From NCBI GenBank assembly GCA_025800215.1, contig JAOXSC010000027.1, forward strand, positions 1-56,523: 56,523 nt of DNA, in the 5' to 3' direction. Each line of letters begins with the position of its first letter. Position 1 is the first letter of the stretch. The position numbers and the translations under genes were made by a program. Shown here piece by piece: positions 19,880-28,081 of this stretch. This stretch comes from Marinibacterium sp. GTDB taxonomy: Bacteria; Pseudomonadota; Alphaproteobacteria; Rhodobacterales; Rhodobacteraceae. The notes beneath the pieces are model-generated. The model was not told where the DNA came from. It saw nothing but the letters and a program-made list of their open reading frames with translations, and did not search any database.

Positions 19880-21109
19880 TCAGTCTTTGTTGCGATCCCG
19901 CGACCGCCCCGTCAGCCGCCCGATCAGGAAGGACGTGCGCGGCGCATAGACATAGCTGGTGCGGGTGTCGCTGGCCGGGCGCGCGCGCATGCGCACAAGG
20001 CCAAAGCCGACCAGCACCAGATGCGCCACCGCGATCATCGCGAACAGGGCCGGCGGGCCGAACGCGTCGATCAGCGCCGAGGCCACATAGGGCGCGGCAA
20101 TCGCGCCAAGGGCAAAAAAGAACATCAGCGCGGCCGACAGCTCGACCCGTTCCTGTGGCGCGGCAAAGTCATGGGCATGGGCGGCGGCCACCGAATAGAT
20201 CGGAAAGGTCGTGAGCCCGAACAGGGCGGCGCTGCCCATGATCCCCACGATGCCGCTTGATTGGGTGCCCACGGTCACGGCCGAACTGACAATGGCCGCG
20301 CCCGACAGCCAGATCAGCACCCAGCGACGGTCATATTTGTCGGCCAGCCAGCCCACCGGATATTGCGCCAGCGCGCCGCCCAGGATGAAGGCGGCCAGAA
20401 ACCAGGCGATCTGATCCGCACTCAGCCCGACCTCTTGGCCATACAGCGGGCCGACCATGCGGAACGCCGCCGAAGACAGCGCGGCCACCACCACGCCCGC
20501 CGCCGCCAGCGGCGAGCGCCGCACCGCCAGCATCGGGCGCAGGCGCGGGGCGTCGGGCATGTCGGGCGGTTTGGCGGTGGTCAGCGTCAGCGGCAGCAGC
20601 GTGGCACAGCACAGGATCGCCAGAAAATTGTAGGACACGTAATCGGCCGGTTCGAGCACGCCGATCAGAAGTTGTGCCAGCAGCGCCCCACCCAGATCGA
20701 CCACCCTGTAGATCCCCATGGTGCGCCCGCGCGCGGCGTTGGTCAGCTTGGCCTGCAGCCAGGCTTCGACCACGGTATAACAGCCCGCCACACACAGGCC
20801 CGATGCAATGCGCATCACCGCCCAGGCATAGGGGTCGACCACCAGCATATGCGCCAGCAGCCCGATCGCCCCGGCTGCGGCAAAGGCGGCAAAGGCGCGC
20901 GAATGGCCGATCGTGCCCATCAGGCGCGGCGCCCACCAGCAGCCGATGAAGAACCCCAGGAAATGCGCCGAGCCCAAAAGACCGATCTGTTCGGTGGAAA
21001 ACCCCAGCTCGATCCCCGACAGCGCGTCCAGCGGGCCGACCCCGCCCGATGACAGTTGCAGCAGAAGGATCGACAGGAACAGGGCGGCAAAGGACAAAAG
21101 CAGGCGCAT
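19880..21109 (-). CDS. MFS transporter
   Basis: Major facilitator family, 409 residues, with about 12 hydrophobic helices. The N-terminal half shows GSAHFLGFFIGCWWAPRLMGTIGHSR, a variant of the motif A loop, and the repeat in the second half is GWLADKYDRR. The layout resembles the YcaD/UMF-type group. The C-terminal tail is basic and cytoplasmic. The substrate cannot be assigned. It lies between YceI and metG genes on the same strand. Confidence 0.85.
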   Translation of the reverse strand: MRLLLSFAALFLSILLLQLSSGGVGPLDALSGIELGFSTEQIGLLGSAHFLGFFIGCWWAPRLMGTIGHSRAFAAFAAAGAIGLLAHMLVVDPYAWAVMRIASGLCVAGCYTVVEAWLQAKLTNAARGRTMGIYRVVDLGGALLAQLLIGVLEPADYVSYNFLAILCCATLLPLTLTTAKPPDMPDAPRLRPMLAVRRSPLAAAGVVVAALSSAAFRMVGPLYGQEVGLSADQIAWFLAAFILGGALAQYPVGWLADKYDRRWVLIWLSGAAIVSSAVTVGTQSSGIVGIMGSAALFGLTTFPIYSVAAAHAHDFAAPQERVELSAALMFFFALGAIAAPYVASALIDAFGPPALFAMIAVAHLVLVGFGLVRMRARPASDTRTSYVYAPRTSFLIGRLTGRSRDRNKD

Positions 21110-21225
21110 GACAGGGCCAGTGTCGGCCTCTGCGTGATGGCTGCGCGCGTGTTCTCGACCGGGGATGTCGTTTTCGGGGCTTTTTTTGGTTCCGCGTGCT
21201 GAGCCCGTCGCGCGCGGGCGCGCGC

Positions 21226-21843
21226 CTAACCCGTCGCGCGGATCGCGGCCGTGATGTCGAGCAGGATCCGGTCCTGCACGATCCCGCTATAGCCGGTGGC
21301 GCCAAAGGCGCTGCGATTGAGGGCGCCGCGCAGATGCACCGTCAGCGCGCTCAGGTCATTGGCCGCGCTGCCGCGTGTGCGAAACACATCCGCCGTCAGC
21401 CGCAGCGGCCGGGTCACCCCGCGCAGGGTCAGATCGCCGTCGAGGCTGGCGCCGTCCGACAGCCGCCCTCCGGGGCCAAGGTTCACCTTGCGCGACACGA
21501 ACCGCACCCGCGGGTGGCGCGCGGCGTCGAGCACGCTGGCGCCTTTCAGCGCTTCGGTGGCAAAGACCAGCCCGGTGCGCGCCTGATCGACCGACACCGA
21601 CACATCCACCCGCGATGCGCGCAGGTTTTGCGGATCGACCACGATGTCGGCGGCGCTGACCGGCATGGTGCCCTTGTAGGCCGTGTCATTGAGGTAGAAC
21701 ACGAACCCCACCGATGACCCTTTGGGATCCAGCCTATAGCGTGCGGGGCTGGCATGGGCGGGTCGCGACAGGGGCGCGGACAGCGGCAGGCTTGCTGCGG
21801 CAAGGCCTGCGATCAGATGGCGGCGTGTCAGGTGCTGGGTCAT
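21226..21843 (-). CDS. YceI-family periplasmic protein
   Basis: A 205-residue exported protein of the YceI/lipocalin-like fold, which binds polyisoprenoid-type lipids in characterised members. The signal segment TRRHLIAGLAAASLPLSAPL contains a twin arginine followed by a hydrophobic stretch, so Tat export is possible. The mature part shows family features: YRLDPKGSSVGFVFYLND, FVSRKVN, GDLTLRGVTRPL and AFGATGYSGIVQDRILLDI. ATG 21843 is preferred to 21867. It lies downstream of imuA on the same strand with 102 bases between. Confidence 0.9.
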   Translation of the reverse strand: MTQHLTRRHLIAGLAAASLPLSAPLSRPAHASPARYRLDPKGSSVGFVFYLNDTAYKGTMPVSAADIVVDPQNLRASRVDVSVSVDQARTGLVFATEALKGASVLDAARHPRVRFVSRKVNLGPGGRLSDGASLDGDLTLRGVTRPLRLTADVFRTRGSAANDLSALTVHLRGALNRSAFGATGYSGIVQDRILLDITAAIRATG

Positions 21844-21945
21844 GTCGGTCTCGGGGTTGCGGTGCATCTTGGGATGCGCCCTTACCCTAGCATGTCTGCC
21901 CGGTGTTTCAGGTGTTGTGGCGCGCTCGTGAAGGGATCGTGATCG

Positions 21946-22578
21946 TCAACTGCCCGATCTGCGGGCATCCTGTGTCGTGATCGGGGCCTGAGGATGGGCC
22001 CGCATGATCCGCCAGCTGCGCAGCGGGTCGCTGCGCGCGCGGCGGCGATCAAGCTGCCAGAGCCGCGCCTGCGGGTCGGCGGTGATGTCGAACAGGCCCT
22101 GCATGTGCCAGCGGCTTTCGGTGCCCGGCGCGCCGCCATCGCCGGGGGTCAGCAGCAGGCCGATGGGCCCGGTGCCCTTCGGGGCCCCCTGCGCTTCGGC
22201 GGCCAGCTGCAGGCGGCGCACCGGGGTCAGGGCGGGCGGATCGGGCAGTTCGACCACCACCAGCGGGACGGTGCCGCTGCGCAGGGCTTCTTCGGTGCAC
22301 CACAACAGGTCTTCCGGGCGCGGGGCGGCGGCAAAAAGAAACCGCGCCGGATCGGCAAAATCGGCAATCGCCTGTGGCCCGAGCGGGTGGGGGGCATGGG
22401 CGGCATGCACCCACAGTACCGGCCCGTCGCACCGGCTGGCGATCCATAGCGCAAAACTGTGCCGGGCCGGGCCGCAGATCTCGTGCACGCGCCCGCGTGC
22501 CAGCGTGATCCCCGGCGCCAGCGTCAGCGGGGCGGTGCGGCCCGGTGGATCAAGACTGTGGCGCAGCTGAGTCGTCAT
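21946..22578 (-). CDS. imuA: ImuA-like SOS protein (RecA/SulA-like fold), orphan
   Basis: A 210-residue protein resembling ImuA, the accessory factor of the ImuA-ImuB-DnaE2 translesion mutasome. It shows the RecA-like core: GITLARGRVHEICGPARHSFAL in the P-loop position without a canonical Walker A lysine, VLWVHAAH, VVVELPDPPALTPVRRLQLAAE and GPIGLLLTPG. A perfect LexA box lies 17 bases upstream of ATG 22578, so the gene should be damage-inducible. imuB and dnaE2, which usually follow in the same operon, are absent; YceI follows instead. The family call rests on motif similarity. Confidence 0.75.
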   Translation of the reverse strand: MTTQLRHSLDPPGRTAPLTLAPGITLARGRVHEICGPARHSFALWIASRCDGPVLWVHAAHAPHPLGPQAIADFADPARFLFAAAPRPEDLLWCTEEALRSGTVPLVVVELPDPPALTPVRRLQLAAEAQGAPKGTGPIGLLLTPGDGGAPGTESRWHMQGLFDITADPQARLWQLDRRRARSDPLRSWRIMRAHPQAPITTQDARRSGS

Positions 22579-22594
22579 GCTGCAAGATTAGAAT

Positions 22595-22609
22595 GTTCCC
22601 TTTATGTTC
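22595..22609. promoter_or_regulatory. LexA (SOS) box
   Basis: GTTCCCTTTATGTTC is an exact match to the alphaproteobacterial LexA consensus GTTC-N7-GTTC. It lies immediately upstream of the imuA-like gene on the minus strand and 91 bases before the aldo/keto reductase on the plus strand. LexA control of imuA is well established in this class. Confidence 0.85.
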
Positions 22610-22700
22610 TCAACTCTGGCCGGGCCCGTCCGGCCCCGTGGCTTGCAAAACCAAAGACCAGCCGTCACTTACAAAAACACCGCAGACAAAGGATGACGCG

Positions 22701-23744
22701 ATGCAGATGAACCCGCTTGGCCGCACCGGGCTTATGGTCAGTGAACTGTGCCTGGGCTCAATGACATGGGGCACCCAGAACACCGAAGCCGAAGGCCATG
22801 CCCAGATCGACCGCGCGCTGGCGGCGGGGATCAATTTTATCGACACCGCCGAAATGTATCCGGTCAATCCCATCGCCAAAGAGACGATCGGGCGCACCGA
22901 AGAGATCATCGGCACCTGGAACGCCAAAAGCGGGCGCAGGGGGGACTATATCCTGGCCACCAAGCATTCGGGCGCAGGGCTGATGCATGTGCGCGACGGG
23001 GCGCCGATTTCCGCCGCCACGATCCGCGCCACGGTCGAAGGGTCGCTGAAACGGCTGCAGACCGATTACATCGACCTTTACCAGTTTCACTGGCCCAATC
23101 GCGGCAGCTATATGTTCCGCCAGAACTGGGGCTATGACCCGTCAGGCGGGGATACGGGCAGCATTCTGGCCAATATGGAAGACTGCCTGGGTGCCCTGCG
23201 CGACGAGGTCGCGCGCGGCACCATCCGCCATTTCGGCCTGTCGAATGAAAGCGCATGGGGTACGGCGCAATGGCTGCGTCTGGCCGATCAGACCGGCGGG
23301 CCGCGCGTGGCGTCGATGCAGAACGAATATTCGCTGCTCTGCCGTCTTTACGACACCGATATGGCCGAACTAAGCGTGCTTGAAGATGTCGGGCTGCTGG
23401 CCTTTTCGCCGCTGGCGACGGGGCTGCTGACCGGCAAATATCAGGGTGGGGCAGTGCCCGAAGGATCGCGCAAATCGCTGAGCCCGGAATTGGGGGGGCG
23501 TGTGTCCGACCGGGTGGATGGCGCGGTCGCCGCCTATCTTGAGATCGCGCGCCGACATGACATTCATCCGGTGCATCTGGCGCTGGCGTGGTGCCGGACG
23601 CGGCCGTTCATGGCGTCTGCGATTTTTGGCGCGACCACGATGGCGCAGCTTGATTGTGCCCTGGCATCTGTCGATGTGACGCTGTCTGATGACATCCTCA
23701 GCGACATCGACGCCGCCCATCGCGCCCATCCGATGCCGTATTGA
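22701..23744 (+). CDS. Aldo/keto reductase (Tas-like)
   Basis: NADP(H)-dependent (beta/alpha)8-barrel oxidoreductase of 347 residues. The catalytic tetrad is visible: Asp and Tyr in FIDTAEMYP, Lys in LATKHSG and His in YQFHWPNR. The C-terminal cofactor region contains the conserved AIFGATTMAQL. The 40-residue loop after HWPNRGSYMFRQNWGY is typical of the E. coli Tas subgroup. ATG 22701 follows AAGGA at eight bases. The substrate is unknown. Its start lies 91 bases from the LexA box, but orientation makes SOS control less likely than for imuA. Confidence 0.92.
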   Translation: MQMNPLGRTGLMVSELCLGSMTWGTQNTEAEGHAQIDRALAAGINFIDTAEMYPVNPIAKETIGRTEEIIGTWNAKSGRRGDYILATKHSGAGLMHVRDGAPISAATIRATVEGSLKRLQTDYIDLYQFHWPNRGSYMFRQNWGYDPSGGDTGSILANMEDCLGALRDEVARGTIRHFGLSNESAWGTAQWLRLADQTGGPRVASMQNEYSLLCRLYDTDMAELSVLEDVGLLAFSPLATGLLTGKYQGGAVPEGSRKSLSPELGGRVSDRVDGAVAAYLEIARRHDIHPVHLALAWCRTRPFMASAIFGATTMAQLDCALASVDVTLSDDILSDIDAAHRAHPMPY

Positions 23745-23755
23745 CGGGGCTGTCT

Positions 23756-23786
23756 GGGCGGTCCGGATCCGGTATTCGGGCCGCCC
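23756..23786. terminator. Stem-loop downstream of the aldo/keto reductase
   Basis: GGGCGGTCCG and CGGGCCGCCC pair over 10 positions (one G-U) with an 11-base loop, starting 12 bases after the stop codon. No immediate T-run follows, so terminator function is tentative. Confidence 0.45.
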
Positions 23787-23900
23787 GGATAGGGCGGGCG
23801 CACCGGGTTTTCGGGGGCAAAACGATAATTCCCGTGGCTTTGAGTTTCCGTTGGGTCACCTGATCTTTGGCAATTCGATACCTCAATACATTCCGGCAAC

Positions 23901-23929
23901 ACGGGGAAATCGCATTCGATTTTCCCCGT
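23901..23929. other. Inverted repeat in AT-rich leader of the OmpA-like gene
   Basis: ACGGGGAAATCG and CGATTTTCCCCGT are complementary apart from one bulged base, around CATT. The element lies 88 bases upstream of the exported OmpA-like gene, in sequence clearly more AT-rich than its surroundings. It could be a terminator or an operator. Confidence 0.4.
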
Positions 23930-24016
23930 AGATGACGGCGAAACCCCTGCCTTTTTTCTTGTTTGAAACTTATACTTACGTTAAGTTTTATGATAATTTG
24001 AGGCGGGGGCTAGGTA

Positions 24017-24544
24017 ATGATCAAAAAGACTTGGATTGCAGCGCTTGGATTGTGTGGCGCGATGGTGGCTGGTGGTGCGTCGGCTCAGGTGAGCCAAGCG
24101 GCCTGCACCTTGTCGGTCTTCTTTCCCAACGGAATATCCAGCATCACGGCTGCACAAAGCGCGGCGGTCGAAAATTTCGTGCGCGGGGCGGTGGATCCTA
24201 CCGTGGTTGTGCGTGGCTATGCCAGCGAGGCCGGGGCCGCCGAGGCAAATCTTGCCCTGTCGCAGCGCCGCGCGCAGACCGTGGCCAATGCGGCCCGTGG
24301 GAGCGGATCGAGCGTGACGGCCGCAGGCGAAGGTGTTGCCGGGCCCGGAGCTCAGGCGCGCCGGGTCGAGGTGTATCGCGATGGATGCGCCGCGCCATTT
24401 CTGGATCCGTCCGTTGCCGGCGCCTTGCCCGAGGTTCTGGCCGGCGGCAGCGTGGCCGGGAATGCGGTGGCAGGCGTGGCCGCTCTTGTCGTGATCGGCG
24501 CGGCACTGGGCAACAACGGAACCTCTTCAACAGCCACCGACTGA
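24017..24544 (+). CDS. Exported OmpA-like periplasmic protein, small
   Basis: A 175-residue protein with a signal peptide (MIKKTWIAALGLCGAMVAGGASAQ). The middle (residues 36-125) resembles a short OmpA C-terminal fold: a strand and helix, then VVVRGYASEAGAAEANLALSQRRAQTVANAA. The Arg of SQRRA, which contacts peptidoglycan in OmpA, is kept, but the Asp of the usual GHTD is Ser in GYAS, so peptidoglycan binding is doubtful. A C-terminal hydrophobic, Gly/Ala/Val-rich stretch (about residues 141-167) may be a membrane segment or low-complexity tail. The upstream 270 bases are AT-rich and a strong terminator follows, so it is monocistronic. No precise function is assigned. Confidence 0.75.
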   Translation: MIKKTWIAALGLCGAMVAGGASAQVSQAACTLSVFFPNGISSITAAQSAAVENFVRGAVDPTVVVRGYASEAGAAEANLALSQRRAQTVANAARGSGSSVTAAGEGVAGPGAQARRVEVYRDGCAAPFLDPSVAGALPEVLAGGSVAGNAVAGVAALVVIGAALGNNGTSSTATD

Positions 24545-24574
24545 TCGCGGTTGCATGTGTGCGCATGACTGCAG

Positions 24575-24602
24575 GGCGTTCGGGACACCGGGCGCCTTTT
24601 TT
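24575..24602 (+). terminator. Intrinsic terminator of the OmpA-like gene
   Basis: GGCGTTCGG and CCGGGCGCC pair over nine positions (two G-U) around GACA and are followed at once by TTTTTT. This is the clearest rho-independent terminator in the window. Confidence 0.85.
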
Positions 24603-24682
24603 GCGGTCTGACCGGCGCGGCGGGGGCGACCCTGCACGATTGGGCGAAACCCCGGCGAGTGCGGCATGGATTTTCCGGCGCG

Positions 24683-24695
24683 ACCTTTGCAAGGT
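24683..24695. promoter_or_regulatory. Short palindrome upstream of the carnitine genes
   Basis: ACCTTTGCAAGGT has 5-bp perfect arms and lies 27 bases before the BKACE start, in a position suitable for an operator. The regulator is unknown. Confidence 0.35.
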
Positions 24696-24721
24696 AACCC
24701 CGTCAGACAAGGGAGGGTGCG

Positions 24722-25630
24722 ATGCCGCTGACCATGAACCGTGAGGTCTTTATCACCTGCGCCGTGACCGGATCGGGCGGCACGCAGGATCGCAGCCCGC
24801 ATGTGCCGCGCTCGCCCGCCCAGATCGCCGACAGCGCGATTGCCGCAGCGCGTGCCGGGGCGGCGGTGGTGCATTGCCATGTGCGCGACCCCGACACCGG
24901 GGCGCCGTCGCGGGACCTTCGGCTGTATCGCGAGGTGACCGACCGGATCCGCGAGGCGGAGGTGGATGTGGTTCTGAACCTCACCGCAGGCATGGGCGGG
25001 GACATCATTTTCGGCGATGTCGAGGCGCCCTTTCCGCTGCGCGTGGGCACCGACATGATCGGTGCCTCTGAACGGGTGGCGCATGTGGCCGAATGCCGGC
25101 CCGAGATCTGCACGCTGGATTGCGGCACGATGAATTTTGCCGAAGCCGATTATGTGATGACCAACACGCCCGGCATGCTGGTGGCGATGGGGCGGATGAT
25201 GACCGAGCTGGGGGTGAAGCCCGAGATCGAAGCCTTTGACACCGGTCATTTGTGGTATGCCAAACAGCTGGTGGCCGACGGGGTGCTGGGCAGCCCTGCG
25301 CTGGTGCAGCTGTGCATGGGCGTGCCATGGGGCGCGCCGGATGATCTGAACACGTTCATGGCGATGGTGAACAATGTGCCTCCGGACTGGTGTTTCAGCG
25401 CCTTTGCCCTGGGTCGCAACCAGATGGCCTATGTGGCCGCGTCGGTGCTCGCGGGGGGCAATGTGCGGGTCGGGCTGGAGGATAACCTGTGGCTCGACAA
25501 AGGGGTTCTGGCCGAGAACTGGCAGTTGGTCGAGCGTGCGCGGGGGATCATCGAAGGTCTGGGCGCGCGGGTGATCGGGCCGGACGAGGTGCGCGCCAAG
25601 CTGGGTCTGGTCAAGCGCGCGCCGGTATGA
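24722..25630 (+). CDS. cdhC: BKACE family beta-keto acid cleavage enzyme, probable 3-dehydrocarnitine cleavage (CdhC)
   Basis: A 302-residue member of the BKACE (formerly DUF849) family, Zn-dependent enzymes that condense a beta-keto acid with acetyl-CoA and release acetoacetate. The zinc-ligand pair is in VVHCHVRD (near residues 53-60), and NLTAGMG, LDCGTMNF, GVPWG and the late RVGLEDNLWL are family landmarks. The next gene is a carnitine dehydrogenase/thioesterase fusion, so the likely reaction is 3-dehydrocarnitine plus acetyl-CoA to betainyl-CoA plus acetoacetate. It starts after AAGGGAGGG. Family membership is firm; substrate is inferred from context. Confidence 0.88.
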   Translation: MPLTMNREVFITCAVTGSGGTQDRSPHVPRSPAQIADSAIAAARAGAAVVHCHVRDPDTGAPSRDLRLYREVTDRIREAEVDVVLNLTAGMGGDIIFGDVEAPFPLRVGTDMIGASERVAHVAECRPEICTLDCGTMNFAEADYVMTNTPGMLVAMGRMMTELGVKPEIEAFDTGHLWYAKQLVADGVLGSPALVQLCMGVPWGAPDDLNTFMAMVNNVPPDWCFSAFALGRNQMAYVAASVLAGGNVRVGLEDNLWLDKGVLAENWQLVERARGIIEGLGARVIGPDEVRAKLGLVKRAPV

Positions 25631-25637
25631 CGCTTTG

Positions 25638-25659
25638 GTGGGTGGGCCCGCCCGCCCAC
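25638..25659 (+). terminator. Intercistronic GC hairpin after the BKACE gene
   Basis: GTGGGTGGGC and GCCCGCCCAC are complementary (one G-U) with almost no loop, so an effective stem of about 8 bp forms just after the cdhC stop codon. The following ACCTTAATT is only weakly T-rich. It may be an RNA-stabilising or attenuating structure before the fused dehydrogenase gene. Confidence 0.4.
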
Positions 25660-25668
25660 ACCTTAATT

Positions 25669-25724
25669 GGGGGCTCTGCCCCCGCCCTGCGGGCTCCCCC
25701 GCGGTATTTTTGGCCACAAAGAAA
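25669..25724. repeat. Intergenic repeat, copy 1
   Basis: The copy begins with a GGGGGC-TCT-GCCCCC hairpin and ends with a GGTATTTTTGGCCACAAAGA module (25703-25724). The same arrangement recurs at 30026-30087, and the end module recurs inverted at 30102-30122. It lies between cdhC and the cdhA-cdhB fusion. Confidence 0.7.
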
Positions 25725-25741
25725 ACAGAGAGGATGCGCAG

Positions 25742-27217
25742 ATGAGCGGTCATGCGGCGATTGTCGGGGGTGGGGTGATCGGCGGTGGCTGGGCCGCGCG
25801 GTTTCTGCTGGCGGGATGGGATGTGCGGGTGTTCGACCCCGATCCGGAAGCCGCGCGCAAGATCGGCGAGGTCCTGGAGAATGCACGCCGGTCGCTGCCC
25901 GGGCTGAGCGACAGCCCGCTGCCTGCCGAAGGGGTGTTGCAGCTGTGCGATACGCTGGAGGAGGCGGTTGCGGGGGCAGCCTGGGTGCAGGAGAGCGTGC
26001 CCGAGCGGCTGGAGCTGAAGCACAAGGTCTATGCCGCGATCGAGGCGGCGGTGGGGCCGGATGTGCTGATCGGGTCATCGACCAGCGGGTTCACCCCGTC
26101 GGATCTGCAGGCGGGGGCGGTAGAGCCCGGTCGCATCGTGGTGACGCATCCCTTTAACCCGGTTTACCTGCTGCCCCTGGTCGAGCTGGTGGCGAGCCCT
26201 GCGTCGACGCCTGATCAGGTGGCGCGCGCACGCGCCGTGATCGACGGTATCGGGATGTACCCGCTGCATATCCGGCAGGAAATCGACGCCCATCTTGCTG
26301 ATCGCCTGCTGGAAGCGGTCTGGCGCGAGGCGCTTTGGCTGGTCAGCGATGGTGTGGCCACCACCGCCGAGATCGACGACGCGATCCGTTATGGGTTCGG
26401 CATCCGCTGGGCGCAGATGGGCCTGTTCGAGACCTATCGCATTGCCGGGGGCGAAGCCGGGATGAAGCATTTCATGGCCCAGTTCGGCCCCGCGTTGAAA
26501 TGGCCCTGGACCAAGCTGATGGATGTGCCCGCGTTCACCGATGATCTGGTGGATCTGATCGCGGGTCAGTCGGATGCGCAATCGGGGCATATGGGCATCC
26601 GTGAGCTTGAACGGATGCGCGATGACAATCTGGTGGCGATGATGCGGGCGCTGAAGCCGCGCGACTGGGGGGCGGGGGCGATCCTGAATGCGCAGGACCG
26701 CGCGCAGGGGGCCGCCGCCGGGCTGCCGCGCACGGCCGATGCGGTGACCGACCCTGCCGCGCCGGTGATCACCGTGCGCCGCGCGGTGCCGGTGGATTGG
26801 CTGGACTACAACGGCCATATGACCGAAGCGCGGTATCTGCAGGCCTTTGCCGATGCGTCGGACCGCTTTATGGAGATCATCGGCTGCGATCAGGCCTATA
26901 TCGCCAGCGGCGGCAGTTTCTTTACCGCCGAGACCCATATCCGCCATCTGGACGAAGCCCGCCTGGCTGAGGTGATCGAGCTGCGCACGCGGGTGCTGGG
27001 GGGGGGCGGCAAGAAGATGCATCTGTGGCATGAAATCTGGTGCGGCACCCGGTTGCTGGCCACGGGCGAACATGTGTTGATCCATGTCTCGCTTGAAACG
27101 CGCCGCCCGGCGCCGATGCCCGCGCAGATGGCAGCGGTGCTCGACCGGTTCGTGACGGCGCAGGCCGGCCTGCCCCTGCCCGAGGGGGCCGGGCGCTTTG
27201 TCGGGCAGCCGCGCTAG
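25742..27217 (+). CDS. cdhAB: L-carnitine dehydrogenase fused to betainyl-CoA thioesterase
   Basis: A 491-residue two-domain enzyme. Residues 1-310 are a 3-hydroxyacyl-CoA-dehydrogenase-type NAD+ enzyme: Rossmann motif GGGVIGGGWAARFL near residue 8, substrate-loop SSTSGFTPSDLQ and HPFNPVYLLPLVEL. Residues 345-480 are a hotdog thioesterase (VDWLDYNGHMTEARYL). The fusion matches the known carnitine dehydrogenase/thioesterase (CdhA-CdhB) architecture: carnitine is oxidised to 3-dehydrocarnitine, and betainyl-CoA formed by the BKACE enzyme is hydrolysed to glycine betaine. ATG 25742 follows GAGAGGA. The pathway assignment is strong because all three activities sit in two adjacent genes. Confidence 0.92.
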   Translation: MSGHAAIVGGGVIGGGWAARFLLAGWDVRVFDPDPEAARKIGEVLENARRSLPGLSDSPLPAEGVLQLCDTLEEAVAGAAWVQESVPERLELKHKVYAAIEAAVGPDVLIGSSTSGFTPSDLQAGAVEPGRIVVTHPFNPVYLLPLVELVASPASTPDQVARARAVIDGIGMYPLHIRQEIDAHLADRLLEAVWREALWLVSDGVATTAEIDDAIRYGFGIRWAQMGLFETYRIAGGEAGMKHFMAQFGPALKWPWTKLMDVPAFTDDLVDLIAGQSDAQSGHMGIRELERMRDDNLVAMMRALKPRDWGAGAILNAQDRAQGAAAGLPRTADAVTDPAAPVITVRRAVPVDWLDYNGHMTEARYLQAFADASDRFMEIIGCDQAYIASGGSFFTAETHIRHLDEARLAEVIELRTRVLGGGGKKMHLWHEIWCGTRLLATGEHVLIHVSLETRRPAPMPAQMAAVLDRFVTAQAGLPLPEGAGRFVGQPR

Positions 27218-27220
27218 GAC

Positions 27221-28081
27221 CTATCTGATCCGGGTACGTCGGGCCGCCAGATGCGCGGGCAGGTCGCGGGCGCTGATCCGCGCCTCGCGCACCAGCCGGT
27301 CGAAATGGCGGGTAAAGGTCTCGATCCGCTCGCGGTCGCGAAAGGCGATGTAGTGCCCGCCGGCGTAAAAGACGCAGAGCAGCGGGCCAAACACGGTGAT
27401 TGGCGCCGAATAGAGCTGGCGCGCGTCAAACAGATACAGCCGCAGGCGGGGATACAGCTGGTCGGTGAGGGCCAGCAGGTGATCGACCTGATCCAGACGT
27501 GTCTGTGCGGGCAGGTTTCGGTAATAGCCGGTGGCGTCGATGAAACTGTCAAGCTCGTGCAGGGGAAGGGCGATTTCATAGTCCGACTGGGCGCCACGCA
27601 TCCAGTCCAGCCGGTCGGCTGATGCGTTGATCGCCTGCGTGGTCGTGCGCCCCAGATGGGGGCTGTATTCCCAGTCCAGCAGGTCGCGGGTCTTGAGCAT
27701 GTCGGGCAGGCCTGCGGGCACGTGGCGGATCTTGTAGCCTGCGGCCTCGCGGTGCCAGCCGAAGATGCGTTCATCCACCAATGCGCGTGGCGCTTCGGTG
27801 AGGGTGAGGCTCTGGGTCAGCAGATCGGCGGCGCTTTCGGGCCGGTCCGACAGGCCCAGAAGCCAGTCGCTTGACACCCCCAGAATGGCCGCACAGGCGC
27901 CCACAACATGGGCGTTGGGCAGCCGCGCCCCCTGATCGCTAAGGGCCTGAGAGATCGTTGAGCGGTCAACGCCAATCCCGCGGGCCAGCGCGCTTTGGCT
28001 AAGGCGCGCATCCGCCATGGCCTGGGCCAGGCGCTGGCGAAACAGCGCGGATCGGTCCCGTTTGTCAGGAATATCTATCAT
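27221..28081 (-). CDS. XRE-family transcriptional regulator
   Basis: A 286-residue protein with an N-terminal XRE/HTH_3 domain (about residues 14-72: RQRLAQAMADARLSQSALAR, GVDRSTISQALS) and a C-terminal half of about 200 residues that I do not recognise. That half has several Trp/Tyr/His-rich segments (LDWEYSPHLGR, LYPRLRLYLFDARQLYSAPI) and may be a sensor domain. It converges on the carnitine genes with three bases between stops, so a regulatory link is possible but unproven. A near-perfect dyad overlaps its start codon and suggests autoregulation. Confidence 0.85.
   Translation of the reverse strand: MIDIPDKRDRSALFRQRLAQAMADARLSQSALARGIGVDRSTISQALSDQGARLPNAHVVGACAAILGVSSDWLLGLSDRPESAADLLTQSLTLTEAPRALVDERIFGWHREAAGYKIRHVPAGLPDMLKTRDLLDWEYSPHLGRTTTQAINASADRLDWMRGAQSDYEIALPLHELDSFIDATGYYRNLPAQTRLDQVDHLLALTDQLYPRLRLYLFDARQLYSAPITVFGPLLCVFYAGGHYIAFRDRERIETFTRHFDRLVREARISARDLPAHLAARRTRIR

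Noticed and set aside
21210..21225. GC-only inverted repeat after the YceI gene as a terminator.
   Set aside because: The loop is only two bases and no T-run follows in the gene direction; alternating GC runs are common here.
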